Source: Neoroseomonas oryzicola (GTDB taxonomy: Bacteria; Pseudomonadota; Alphaproteobacteria; Acetobacterales; Acetobacteraceae). From it: a stretch of DNA of 64,000 bases. Under the pieces are notes generated by a model that saw only the letters and a list, made by a program, of their open reading frames with translations, was not told the DNA's origin and searched no databases. A program made the position numbers and the translations under genes. Below, one piece after another: positions 25,343 through 33,331 of this stretch (the stretch's first letter is position 1; the number at the start of each line of letters is the position of its first letter). The DNA is taken from contig NZ_JAAVUP010000012.1 of assembly GCF_012163135.1 (NCBI RefSeq), forward strand, positions 37,598 through 101,597. Reading direction: 5' to 3'.

Positions 25343-26965
25343 ATGAGCGCCACCCGTCGCAGCCTGCTTGCCGCACCCGCGCTGATCGGGCTTGCGCGCC
25401 AGGCCGCCGCCCAGGGTGCGCCGGTGCGCGGCGGCACGCTCATCTACCTGGAGCAGCAGACCTACACGAACCTCTATCCGCCGGCGGGCGGCTTCTATCC
25501 CAACAGCGGCGTGCTCAATCAGATCACGGACAAGCTGACCTACCAGAACCCCCGCACGCTCGAGATCGAGCCCTGGATCGCGGAGAGCTGGACGGTCAAC
25601 GCCACCGCCACCGAATACGTGTTCAGGCTGCGCCCCGGCGTCACCTTCTCGGACGGCACGCCAGTCGATGCGGCGGCGGTGGCGAAGAACTACGAAACCT
25701 ATGGCCTCGGCAACCGCGAGCTGCGCCAGCCCGTGAGCGAGGTCATCACCAACTACGACCGCAGCGAGGTGATCGACCCGCTGACCGTGCGCTTTCTGTT
25801 CAAGGCGCCTTCGCCGGGCTTCCTGCAGGGTACCTCGGTGATCGGGGGCGGGCTGGTGTCGCTGCGGACGCTCGCGCTGCCCTTCGACCAGCTGGGCGAC
25901 GCGACGAAGATCATCGGGTCCGGCCCCTTCGTCGTGGCGCGCCAGGTGCTGGGGCGCGAGCTCGTGCTGAACGCCCGGCAGGACTACAATTGGGGTCCGG
26001 CGAAGCACCCGCACCAGGGCCGCGCGCTGCTCGATACCATCCGGATCATCGTCACCGGGGAGGACAGCGTGCGGATCGGCGGGCTGCTCGCCGGCCAGGC
26101 GCATGTGATCCGCCAGGTCCAGGCCTATGACGAGGAGCGGGTCCGCAGCCGCGGCTTCCAGATCTTCGCGCCGTCCACGCGCGGGGTGAACAATTCCATC
26201 GCCTTCCGCCCCGACAACCCGATGGTCGCCGACATCAGGGTGCGCCGCGCCCTGCTGCATGCGACCAACGCGGCGGAGGTGGTGGCGACGCTGTTCTCGG
26301 CAAACTATCCGCAGGCGACCTCGGTCATCGCCTCGACCGCGCAGGGCTATGTGAACCTCGCCGATCGCCTGACATTCGACCCGGGGCTGTCGGCGCGGCT
26401 GCTCGACGAGGCGGGCTGGACGATGGGCGCGAATGGCGTGCGCGCGAAGGACGGGCAGGAACTGGCGCTCACGGCGTATGAATCCCCGCCGCAGCCGCGC
26501 AACAAGGACACGCTCCAGCTGGTCGCGCAGCAATGGGCGCGGGTGGGGGTGAAGCTGAACGTGCTGGCCGGCGATCTCGGCTCGCGCACGGTGGACAGCC
26601 TCGACCCGGCCAGGACCCCTGTGGCGCCGGCCATGGTTGGGCGCGCGGATCCCGACGTGATCCGTTCCAACTACTATCCCACCACGCGCAACGTGCTGCT
26701 GCAGCGCGGCGGCGTCAGCCAGCGCGTGCAGAGCTTCGTGGATCCCGAGCTCAACGCCCTGCTGGAGGCCATCGCGGCCGAGACCGATCCGGCGAAGCGC
26801 CTCGCGCTGACCGGCGAGGTGCAGCGCTACATCATCGACAAGGCCTATGTGATCCCGCTGTTCGAGGAACCGCAGGTCTTCGCCGCCGCCCCGCGCGTGC
26901 GGGGCTTCGGCTTCGAGGCGGTGGGCCGGCCGTCCTTCTACGGCACCTGGATCGCCGCGCGATGA
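25343..26965 (+). CDS. Substrate-binding protein, SBP family 5, tandem copy 2 (KPN_01854-like)
   Basis: This 540-residue paralogue of the preceding gene starts MSATRRSLLAAPALIG (twin-arginine signal, cleavage near AAAQG) behind AAGGAG. It keeps the same mature start (RGGTLIYLEQQTYTNLYPP), the PAKHPHQGRALLD segment and the C-terminal AYVIPLFEEPQVFAA. Differences are spread through the protein, for example GHYPAGGVINQ against GFYPNSGVLNQ. This copy, not the first, is tightly coupled to the permeases: its stop overlaps the permease ATG as ATGA. Two receptors feeding one transporter would widen or split ligand range; that is an inference. Confidence 0.92.
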   Translation: MSATRRSLLAAPALIGLARQAAAQGAPVRGGTLIYLEQQTYTNLYPPAGGFYPNSGVLNQITDKLTYQNPRTLEIEPWIAESWTVNATATEYVFRLRPGVTFSDGTPVDAAAVAKNYETYGLGNRELRQPVSEVITNYDRSEVIDPLTVRFLFKAPSPGFLQGTSVIGGGLVSLRTLALPFDQLGDATKIIGSGPFVVARQVLGRELVLNARQDYNWGPAKHPHQGRALLDTIRIIVTGEDSVRIGGLLAGQAHVIRQVQAYDEERVRSRGFQIFAPSTRGVNNSIAFRPDNPMVADIRVRRALLHATNAAEVVATLFSANYPQATSVIASTAQGYVNLADRLTFDPGLSARLLDEAGWTMGANGVRAKDGQELALTAYESPPQPRNKDTLQLVAQQWARVGVKLNVLAGDLGSRTVDSLDPARTPVAPAMVGRADPDVIRSNYYPTTRNVLLQRGGVSQRVQSFVDPELNALLEAIAAETDPAKRLALTGEVQRYIIDKAYVIPLFEEPQVFAAAPRVRGFGFEAVGRPSFYGTWIAAR

Positions 26966-27906
26966 CGCGACAGGTCGCCCAGAAGCTCGGCCAGGCGCTG
27001 CTGGTGCTGCTCGCGGCCTTCACGGTCGCCTTCGTGCTGCTGCAGGCGCTGCCGGGCGATGCGGTGCTGATCAAGTTCCTCGGATCCGAGATGGGCCTGA
27101 CGGCCGAGCAGATCGCCGAGCTGCGCATCGCCTACGGCGCGGATGCGCCGGTGTGGGAGCAGTACCTGCATACGCTCGGCAACTTCCTGCGCGGGGATTT
27201 CGGCTACTCCATCCGCTCGGGCGTGCCGGTGGCGCAGCTTCTGGCGGAGAACCTGCCCTCCACCCTGTGGCTGGCGCTGCTCGCGCTGACGGCGGCCTGC
27301 CTGCTCGCGCTGGTGTTGGCGCTGCTGAGCCAGCTCGAGGGATTCGGATGGGTGCGCGGCCTCGCGCGGTCGATGCCGTCGCTGTTCGTCGCCGTGCCGG
27401 TGTTCTGGCTCGGCATCATGCTGATCCAGGTGTTCTCCTTCCAGCTCGGCCTGGTCTCGGTGATCGCGCCGGAGCCGTGGGAGGAACTGGTGCTGCCGGT
27501 CGCCACCCTGGCCGTGCCGATCTCCGCGCCGATGGCGCAGGTGCTGATCCGCAACATCGACGCGGTGTTCGGGGAACCCTTCGTCGCCGTCGCCCGCGCC
27601 AAGGGCGCGCGCCACCAATGGGTGCTGTGGCGCCATGTGTTCCGCAACGCGCTGCCGGCCACGCTGACCATGGCCGGCGTACTGTTCGGGGAACTGCTGG
27701 GCGGCGCCGTGGTCACCGAGACGGTCTTCGGCCTCGGCGGTCTCGGCGGCATGACGCAGCAGGCGGTGGCGAACCAGGATGTCGCGGTGCTGCAGGCGAT
27801 CGTCGTGCTGTCCGCCTTCGCCTTCGTGGCGATCAGCCTGCTGATCGACCTGCTGATGCCGCTGCTCGACCCGCGGCTCGCGTTGCGCCCGGCGGGTGCG
27901 TCGTGA
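26962..27906 (+). CDS. Peptide-type ABC transporter permease (DppB-like), operon D
   Basis: This 314-residue permease begins MTRQVAQKLGQALLVLLAAF with an N-terminal membrane helix. It has LPGDAVLIKFLGSEMGLT, YGADAPVWEQYLHTLGNFLRGDFGYSIRSG, six predicted membrane segments, an EAA loop (VARAKGARHQWVLWRHVFRNALPA) and the terminus DLLMPLLDPRLALRP. The ATG at 26962 overlaps the receptor stop. It pairs with the next permease to form the membrane channel. Confidence 0.93.
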   Translation: MTRQVAQKLGQALLVLLAAFTVAFVLLQALPGDAVLIKFLGSEMGLTAEQIAELRIAYGADAPVWEQYLHTLGNFLRGDFGYSIRSGVPVAQLLAENLPSTLWLALLALTAACLLALVLALLSQLEGFGWVRGLARSMPSLFVAVPVFWLGIMLIQVFSFQLGLVSVIAPEPWEELVLPVATLAVPISAPMAQVLIRNIDAVFGEPFVAVARAKGARHQWVLWRHVFRNALPATLTMAGVLFGELLGGAVVTETVFGLGGLGGMTQQAVANQDVAVLQAIVVLSAFAFVAISLLIDLLMPLLDPRLALRPAGAS

Positions 27907-28739
27907 GCGAGACCGCCATTCCGCTGCGCGCGCCGCGCAGCCTTCGCCTGCCGCCGGCCGGGCTGGTGCTCGCCTGGGCCGTGATCGGCCTGGTGCTGGC
28001 CTGGGCGATCGCGCCCGGACTGTTCGCCTGGCAAAGCCCGCTGCAGGGTGTGTCCGGCAGCCAGTTGGCGGAACCGAGCGCGGCGCATTGGCTCGGCACC
28101 GACGGGCTCGGGCGCGACATGTATGCGCGCGTGGTCTACGGCGCGCGGGAATCGCTGCTCGGGGCGTGCCTCGCCGTGACGGTGGGCCTGTCCTTCGGCA
28201 CGCTGCTCGGCCTGGTGGCGGGCGCGCGGGGCGGACTGGTGGATGCGGCGATGATGCGGCTGGTGGATACGCTGCTCGCCATACCCTCGCTGCTGCTCTC
28301 GCTCTCGGTGATCATCCTGCTCGGCTTCGGGTCGATCAACGCGGCCTTCGCGGTGGGCTGCGTGTCGATCGCGCATTTCGCGCGGCTGTCGCGCACCGAG
28401 GTGCTGCGTGTGCGCCGCGCCGAGTATGTCGAGGCCGCCTTCGGCAGCGGCGGGCGCTTCGGCGCGGTGCTGTGGCGCCATGTCCTGCCCAATGCGATGA
28501 CCTCGGTGCTCGCACTCGCCGCGCTGCAGTTCGGCTCGGCGATCCTCGCGCTCGCGACGCTTGGCTTCCTCGGCTACGGCGCGCCGCCGCCCACGCCCGA
28601 ATGGGGCCTGCTGATCGCGGAGGGGAGGGATTTCCTCGCTTCCGCCTGGTGGCTGACCTGCGCGCCGGGCGTCGTCGTCGTGCTGGTGGTGCTCTCGGCC
28701 GAGCGCATCAGCCGCAGCATCGGGGCACGGCGGACATGA
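27903..28739 (+). CDS. Peptide-type ABC transporter permease (DppC-like), operon D
   Basis: This 278-residue permease starts at a GTG overlapping the previous stop as GTGA (VSETAIPLRAPRSLRLPP). The DppC box is present (HWLGTDGLGRDMYARVVYGARESLLG), with TM segments around LVLAWAVIGLVLAWAIAPGL and IPSLLLSLSVIILLGFG. The EAA loop reads EAAFGSGGRFGAVLWRHVLPNAM. GFLGYGAPPPTPEWGLLIAEGRDF is family-typical. The N-terminal cytoplasmic part is short. Confidence 0.92.
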   Translation: MSETAIPLRAPRSLRLPPAGLVLAWAVIGLVLAWAIAPGLFAWQSPLQGVSGSQLAEPSAAHWLGTDGLGRDMYARVVYGARESLLGACLAVTVGLSFGTLLGLVAGARGGLVDAAMMRLVDTLLAIPSLLLSLSVIILLGFGSINAAFAVGCVSIAHFARLSRTEVLRVRRAEYVEAAFGSGGRFGAVLWRHVLPNAMTSVLALAALQFGSAILALATLGFLGYGAPPPTPEWGLLIAEGRDFLASAWWLTCAPGVVVVLVVLSAERISRSIGARRT

Positions 28740-30406
28740 ACATGGACAGTGCGGTGCGACTGAACCCCGCCGCGACCGCCGCCAGCGGCACGCCGCTGCT
28801 GGCGGTCGAGGACCTCGCCATCCGCTATGTCAGCGGCGGTGCGTCGCGCCGCGTCGTGGAGGACGTGTCCTTCTCGATCGCGCCCGGGGAGGTGGTCGCG
28901 CTGGTCGGCGAATCCGGCTCGGGCAAGACGACCACCGCCCAGGCGGTGCTTGGCCTGCTGCCGGCCAACGGCATGATCGAACGCGGCGCGATCCGCCTCG
29001 ACGGCACGGACATCACCGGCTGGTCCGACCGGCGGCTGTCGGCGCTGCGCGGGACCCGCATGTCGCTGATCCCGCAGGACCCGACGACCTCGCTCAACCC
29101 GGTGCGGACCGTGGGGTCGCAGATCGCCGAGATCCTGCAGATCCATGGCGAGCGCGACCGCGGGCGGATCCGCGCGCGGGTGCTGGAACTATTGGCCCGC
29201 GTCGGGCTCGAACCCGCGGAAATGCGCGCACAGCAATACCCGCACCAGCTGTCGGGTGGCATGCGCCAGCGCGTGCTGATCGCGATCGCGGTGGCGCTGC
29301 GCCCCGGGCTGATCGTCGCGGACGAACCGACCTCGGCGCTCGACGTCACGGTGCAGCGGCGCGTGCTGGACCTGCTGGACGACCTGCGGCGCGAGGACGG
29401 CACGGCGGTCCTGCTGGTCACGCATGACCTTGGCGTCGCGGCGGACCGCGCGGACCGCGTCGTGGTGCTGCGCCAGGGCCGCATCCAGGAGGCTGGGCCG
29501 GTACGCCAGGTGCTCGCCGCGCCGCGTAGCGACTATGCGCGGCAATTGCTGGCGGATGCGCCGTCGCTCGCGACGCCTCGGGCGCGCCCCGCGGTGCCGG
29601 CGACGGCGGGGGTGATGCTGAAGGTCGCGGGGCTGACCCAGACCTACCCCGTGGTGGGCGAGCGCGGCCGTGTCTTCCGCGCCGCCGACGATGTGAGCTT
29701 CGAGGTCCGTGCCGGTACGACCCATGCGCTGGTGGGAGAATCCGGCTCCGGCAAGACCACCACGGCGCGCTGCATCGCGGGCTTCCTGCGTCCCACGTCG
29801 GGCACGGTGGAGGTCGGTGGCACCGATGTCGCGCGGTTGTCGGGCGAGCAGTTGCGGCAGTTCCGCCACAAGGTGCAGCTGGTGTTCCAGAATCCTTTCG
29901 CCTCGCTCGATCCGCGCCAGACCATCGGGCAGATCGTCGAGGAGCCGCTCCGGAACTTCGACCCCGTGCCGAAGGCCGAGCGCGAGCACCGCGTGCGCGC
30001 GATGATCGGGCGCGTGGGCCTGCCTGATTCCGTACTCGGGCGGCCACCGGCCGCGCTGTCCGGCGGGCAGCGGCAGCGCGTGGCGATCGCCCGCGCCCTG
30101 GTGCTGAAGCCCCGCGTGGTGGTGCTGGACGAGGCGGTGTCCGCCCTGGACGTCACGGTGCAGGCGCGCATCCTCGAATTGCTGGACGAGTTGCAGCGGG
30201 AACTCGGCCTCACCTATGTCTTCGTCTCCCACGACCTGGCCGTGGTACGGCTGATCGCGGACACCGTCTCGGTCATGCGGGCCGGGCAGGTGGTGGAATC
30301 GGGGCCGGTCGAGACGGTGTTCCACGCCCCGGCCCATGACTACACGCGCGACCTCATCGCGGCCATTCCCGGCGGCGGTGGTGCAGCAGGAAAGGCAGCG
30401 CAATGA
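28736..30406 (+). CDS. Double ABC ATPase (fused DppD-DppF type), operon D
   Basis: This 556-residue protein holds both nucleotide-binding domains of the importer in one chain, as in GsiA or YejF. Domain 1 has [12 protein letters not shown], the Q-loop PQDPTTSLNP, LSGGMRQR and LIVADEPTSALDV. Domain 2, from about residue 300, has [30 protein letters not shown] and VVVLDEAVSALDV. In the last motif the usual DEP is DEA; the catalytic Glu is kept. The cysteine-bearing oligopeptide extension seen in the other operons is missing from both halves. The ATG at 28736 overlaps the permease stop; ATG at 28742 is an alternative. Confidence 0.93.
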   Translation: MNMDSAVRLNPAATAASGTPLLAVEDLAIRYVSGGASRRVVEDVSFSIAPGEVVALVGESGSGKTTTAQAVLGLLPANGMIERGAIRLDGTDITGWSDRRLSALRGTRMSLIPQDPTTSLNPVRTVGSQIAEILQIHGERDRGRIRARVLELLARVGLEPAEMRAQQYPHQLSGGMRQRVLIAIAVALRPGLIVADEPTSALDVTVQRRVLDLLDDLRREDGTAVLLVTHDLGVAADRADRVVVLRQGRIQEAGPVRQVLAAPRSDYARQLLADAPSLATPRARPAVPATAGVMLKVAGLTQTYPVVGERGRVFRAADDVSFEVRAGTTHALVGESGSGKTTTARCIAGFLRPTSGTVEVGGTDVARLSGEQLRQFRHKVQLVFQNPFASLDPRQTIGQIVEEPLRNFDPVPKAEREHRVRAMIGRVGLPDSVLGRPPAALSGGQRQRVAIARALVLKPRVVVLDEAVSALDVTVQARILELLDELQRELGLTYVFVSHDLAVVRLIADTVSVMRAGQVVESGPVETVFHAPAHDYTRDLIAAIPGGGGAAGKAAQ

Positions 30407-31419
30407 AGCTCGGCTTCTTCACCCGGGTCCTCGACGAAGGCAGCGCGGCGGAACGCTATCGCTGTGCCCTCGCGCAGATCCGCCACGCCGAGGCCCAGGG
30501 CTTCGACAGTGCCTGGGTGGCGCAGCACCATTTCCACGAATTCGAGGGCGGCCTGCCATCCCCCTTCGTCCTGCTGGCCCAGGCGGCGGCGCTGACCAGC
30601 CGCATCCGCCTCGCGACCGGCATCGTCACCCTGCCGATGGAGATGCCGATCCGCGTGGCCGAGGATGCGACGGTCCTCGACATCATGTCGGGCGGGCGGC
30701 TGGAACTCGGCGTCGGCTCCGGCGGCAATCCGGAAGCCTTCGCCGCCTTCGGGCTGAAGGACGCCGACCGCCGCACGGTGTTTGGCGACAAGCTGGAGGA
30801 GCTGCTCGGCGCGCTGCGCGGGCAGCAACTGAACGGGGGCGACCGCGTCTATCCCGCGCGCCCCGAATTGCTCGAGCGGATGTGGTACGCGACCTTCTCG
30901 GTGGATGGCTCGCGCGCGGCCGGCAGGCTCGGGATGGGGCTGCTGCTGTCGCGCACGCAGCCGCGCACCAAGGAGGCGCCGGATGCCAGCCTCGCGGACA
31001 TCCAGGATCCGATGGTGGATGCCTATCTCGAGGCGCTGCCTCCGGGCGTGGCGCCGCGCATCCTCGCCTCTCGCTCGGTCTTCGCGGCCGATCGCCGGGA
31101 GGATGTGATGCGCTTCGCCGAGGTGGGCCTGCAGCGCTACCACAAGCGCCTGGTGGCGCTCGGGCGCGTGCCGGATGCGCCGCGTTCGACCGCGGAGATC
31201 ATCCGCCGCCAGGACGTTCATCTCGGGACGCCGGAGGAGGTGTTGGCCTCGCTGAAGGCGGACCGCATCATGGACCGCGCGACCGAGCTCGCGGTGCAGG
31301 TGCACTCGGTCGATCCGCCGCACCCCTACGTCTTGCGCTCCATCGAACTGGTCGCCGAACATGTCGCCCCGGCCTTCGGCTGGCGCCGCGAGGCGGCGGA
31401 GGCTGCACGCGCGGCCTGA
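30403..31419 (+). CDS. Luciferase-like flavin-dependent monooxygenase (KPN_01858-like)
   Basis: This 338-residue cytoplasmic protein has a TIM-barrel fold of the bacterial luciferase family. It begins MKLGFFTRVLDEGSAAERYR and shows QGFDSAWVAQHHFHEFEGGLPSPFVLLAQAAALTSRIRLATGIVTLPMEMPIRVAEDA, DIMSGGRLELGVGSGG and a C-terminal GTPEEVLASLKAD. Such enzymes use reduced FMN and oxygen and need a separate flavin reductase, which is not in the window. The ATG overlaps the ATPase stop as ATGA, so it is made together with the importer. I recall a TIGRFAM family (KPN_01858) for luciferase-like proteins found beside this receptor type. The oxidised substrate is unknown. Confidence 0.88.
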   Translation: MKLGFFTRVLDEGSAAERYRCALAQIRHAEAQGFDSAWVAQHHFHEFEGGLPSPFVLLAQAAALTSRIRLATGIVTLPMEMPIRVAEDATVLDIMSGGRLELGVGSGGNPEAFAAFGLKDADRRTVFGDKLEELLGALRGQQLNGGDRVYPARPELLERMWYATFSVDGSRAAGRLGMGLLLSRTQPRTKEAPDASLADIQDPMVDAYLEALPPGVAPRILASRSVFAADRREDVMRFAEVGLQRYHKRLVALGRVPDAPRSTAEIIRRQDVHLGTPEEVLASLKADRIMDRATELAVQVHSVDPPHPYVLRSIELVAEHVAPAFGWRREAAEAARAA

Positions 31420-31458
31420 GGCGACCAGGACCACGGCCATGACAAGGACGGAATACCG

Positions 31459-32043
31459 ATGGATGTGATCGACACGCTGGCCGGCATCGCGCCTGGCTCG
31501 CGCATGGATGCCGTGCGCGACGGCCGGAAGGTCGCGCGCACCCACGCGCAGAAGAGCTACGACGTGCTGCTGACCCCCGCCGCGCCCGGCGATTTCAGCA
31601 TCGCGGAACGCTTCGCCGTCGCCGCCTATGTCGCCGGGCTGCATCGCGCCGCGCCGACCGTCGCGCATTATGCCGCGGGCCTGCGCGAGCATGGCGGGGA
31701 AGTGTTGGCCGGCGCTGTCGCGGCCGCCGTGGCGCAGACCGTGGCCGAGGGGCCGAAGGGCGCGTATCCGCCGGGCCCGCTTAGCGTCGAGGATACGCCC
31801 GCGCCGCCCTTCGCCCTGTCGCCGGAGGTGGCCGCAGCGCTGGGTCCGAAGCTCGTCGCCGCCCTCGCGCATACGCATTACCTGGTGTTTCACCCCCGCG
31901 ATGCCGCGGCGTCGCGCTTCGTGCCGCTGAAGGAAGCCGGCTGGACCGAGGACGGCATCGTGTCCCTCTCGCAGCTGGTCTCCTTCCTCGCCTTCCAGAT
32001 CCGCGTCATCGCCGGCCTGTCCGTGCTGGCCGCGACGCCCTGA
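31459..32043 (+). CDS. CMD-domain protein, Avi_7170-like, cysteine-free
   Basis: This 194-residue helical protein resembles the carboxymuconolactone-decarboxylase (CMD) domain family I recall as Avi_7170. It begins MDVIDTLAGIAPGSRMDAVRDGRKVARTHAQKSYDVLL and ends SLSQLVSFLAFQIRVIAGLSVLA, a CMD-type helix. It has no cysteine at all, so it cannot act as a CxxC thiol peroxidase; several histidines (AHTHYLVFHP) are notable. It lies between the flavin enzyme and an AhpD-like gene that does have the CxxC motif. Partner protein or divergent isomerase are both possible. Confidence 0.82.
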   Translation: MDVIDTLAGIAPGSRMDAVRDGRKVARTHAQKSYDVLLTPAAPGDFSIAERFAVAAYVAGLHRAAPTVAHYAAGLREHGGEVLAGAVAAAVAQTVAEGPKGAYPPGPLSVEDTPAPPFALSPEVAAALGPKLVAALAHTHYLVFHPRDAAASRFVPLKEAGWTEDGIVSLSQLVSFLAFQIRVIAGLSVLAATP

Positions 32044-32054
32044 GGATCCGCACC

Positions 32055-32669
32055 ATGCCCGACACCGCTGTGCCGTCCCCCGTGCCGAACGTCTTCACCC
32101 GCGCCCAGATCGGCTGGGTCCCGTTCGTGGAACCGCTCTCCGAGGCCGAGCTCACGCCGCACCACATCGCTGCGCTGATCGATGCCGCCCGGGCGAAGTC
32201 GGAGTATTTCCGCCTGCTCGCGCGCGACCCGGATGCGCTCGAGCACCGCACGCGCACCGACAAGGACATCTTCTACAACCCCGAGGCCGGCGCGCCGCGG
32301 GCGGATCGCGAGCTCGCCGCGGCGGCGGTGTCGCGCTTCAACGGCTGCATCTACTGCTGCTCGGTCCATGCCCGCTTCGCCGCGACCTATGCGAAGCGCG
32401 AGGCCGATGTCGACAAGCTGCTGGCCGAGGGCGTCGGCACCGACATCGGCGAACGTTGGAACGCCATCGTGGCGGCGTCGGTCGCGCTGACCGCCATCCC
32501 GATGACCTTCGGGCCGGAGCATGTCACGCGGCTGCGAGCGACGGGGATGGACGATCTCGCCATCAGCGACATCATCCAGGCCGCGTCCTTCTTCAACTGG
32601 GCGAACCGGCTGATGCTTTCGCTGGGCGAGGCCTCGGCGGATCGGCCGCCCAACGGCGCGGCGCGCTGA
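32055..32669 (+). CDS. AhpD-like peroxidase-related protein, Avi_7169-like
   Basis: This 204-residue protein has the alkylhydroperoxidase D active-site pattern. Glu86, Cys98, Cys101 and His105 (NGCIYCCSVHAR) have exactly the spacing of the AhpD proton relay and thiol pair; a third Cys is at 102. The residue matching the second AhpD histidine is Tyr100. GAGGA eight bases before the ATG is a good ribosome site. It ends operon D. A role in removing peroxide or an organic hydroperoxide made by the flavin monooxygenase would fit, but this is an inference. I recall this as the Avi_7169 family. Confidence 0.85.
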   Translation: MPDTAVPSPVPNVFTRAQIGWVPFVEPLSEAELTPHHIAALIDAARAKSEYFRLLARDPDALEHRTRTDKDIFYNPEAGAPRADRELAAAAVSRFNGCIYCCSVHARFAATYAKREADVDKLLAEGVGTDIGERWNAIVAASVALTAIPMTFGPEHVTRLRATGMDDLAISDIIQAASFFNWANRLMLSLGEASADRPPNGAAR

Positions 32670-33257
32670 GCGACGGCGACGCAGCGTCGGCCCGTCCGTC
32701 GTTCGAAGGTCCCTAATCCTGGCGTTCTGGGCGCCGCCAGCAGGTTGTGGCCGGGGCTGTGCGGCGCGCAGACCCGGCATGCATCGCCCCGCCTGGACCG
32801 GACGACGTATGGCGGCTCACCGGTGGTGCGGGCGCGGCAGGGATTCCTGCGCGATGCACGGCAACGGAAACCGCGTGTTGTCCGGCCTGGCTGCATGGCC
32901 GACCTGACGGCACGACCTTCGCCGGTTCGCGGCGTCGCGGCCCTGGCAGTGCTCCGGATCCAGGTGGCGAGCCGACGAGCGGCCGGCTGCGCGCCTCGAT
33001 CCGTCGTGGTGCAGGGGCGACAGGTCAGCCCGTCGACGACACATTGGTCCGGACGCCAGGCGGGCAGACCGGGCGGCAGGTCGTCGTCGACCGGCGCCGG
33101 CCCAGCAACGGCAATCCCGGCGCGGTTGCGCCGGACAGTCGGGTATCGACAGGCATGCGAAACCGCCGATGCCCTGTGTGAGGGCGCCACTCGGCGGAGC
33201 CCCGGTATTGGTGCGGACATCAAGCGGCTCGGGGTCCGATCCGCGGCCGGACGCGCC
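32670..33257. other. Non-coding spacer between operons D and E
   Basis: Nearly 590 bases without a supported gene. Open frames exist on both strands, but their translations are rich in Arg, Pro, Ser and Gly without any domain pattern. CGACGC/GCGTCG arms at 32677-32689, just past operon D, form a tight palindrome without a T-run. I found no insertion-sequence ends or tRNA. Confidence 0.5.
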
Positions 33258-33296
33258 TTGACCGAGGTCCGATTTACCGTAAGATTGTCGACAATC
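33258..33296 (+). promoter_or_regulatory. Promoter with overlapping GntR-type operator before operon E
   Basis: TTGACC at 33258-33263 and TAAGAT at 33280-33285, 16 bases apart, form a plausible sigma-70 promoter. GATTGTCGACAATC at 33283-33296 is a perfect 14-base palindrome overlapping the -10, and ACAAT recurs at 33305-33309. TTGT-N2-ACAA is the usual core for FCD-type GntR repressors, and such a gene is the third gene of the operon. Binding here would block transcription. Confidence 0.62.
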
Positions 33297-33331
33297 AACC
33301 GCCGACAATACTCAGGGAAACGCCGAGCTCC

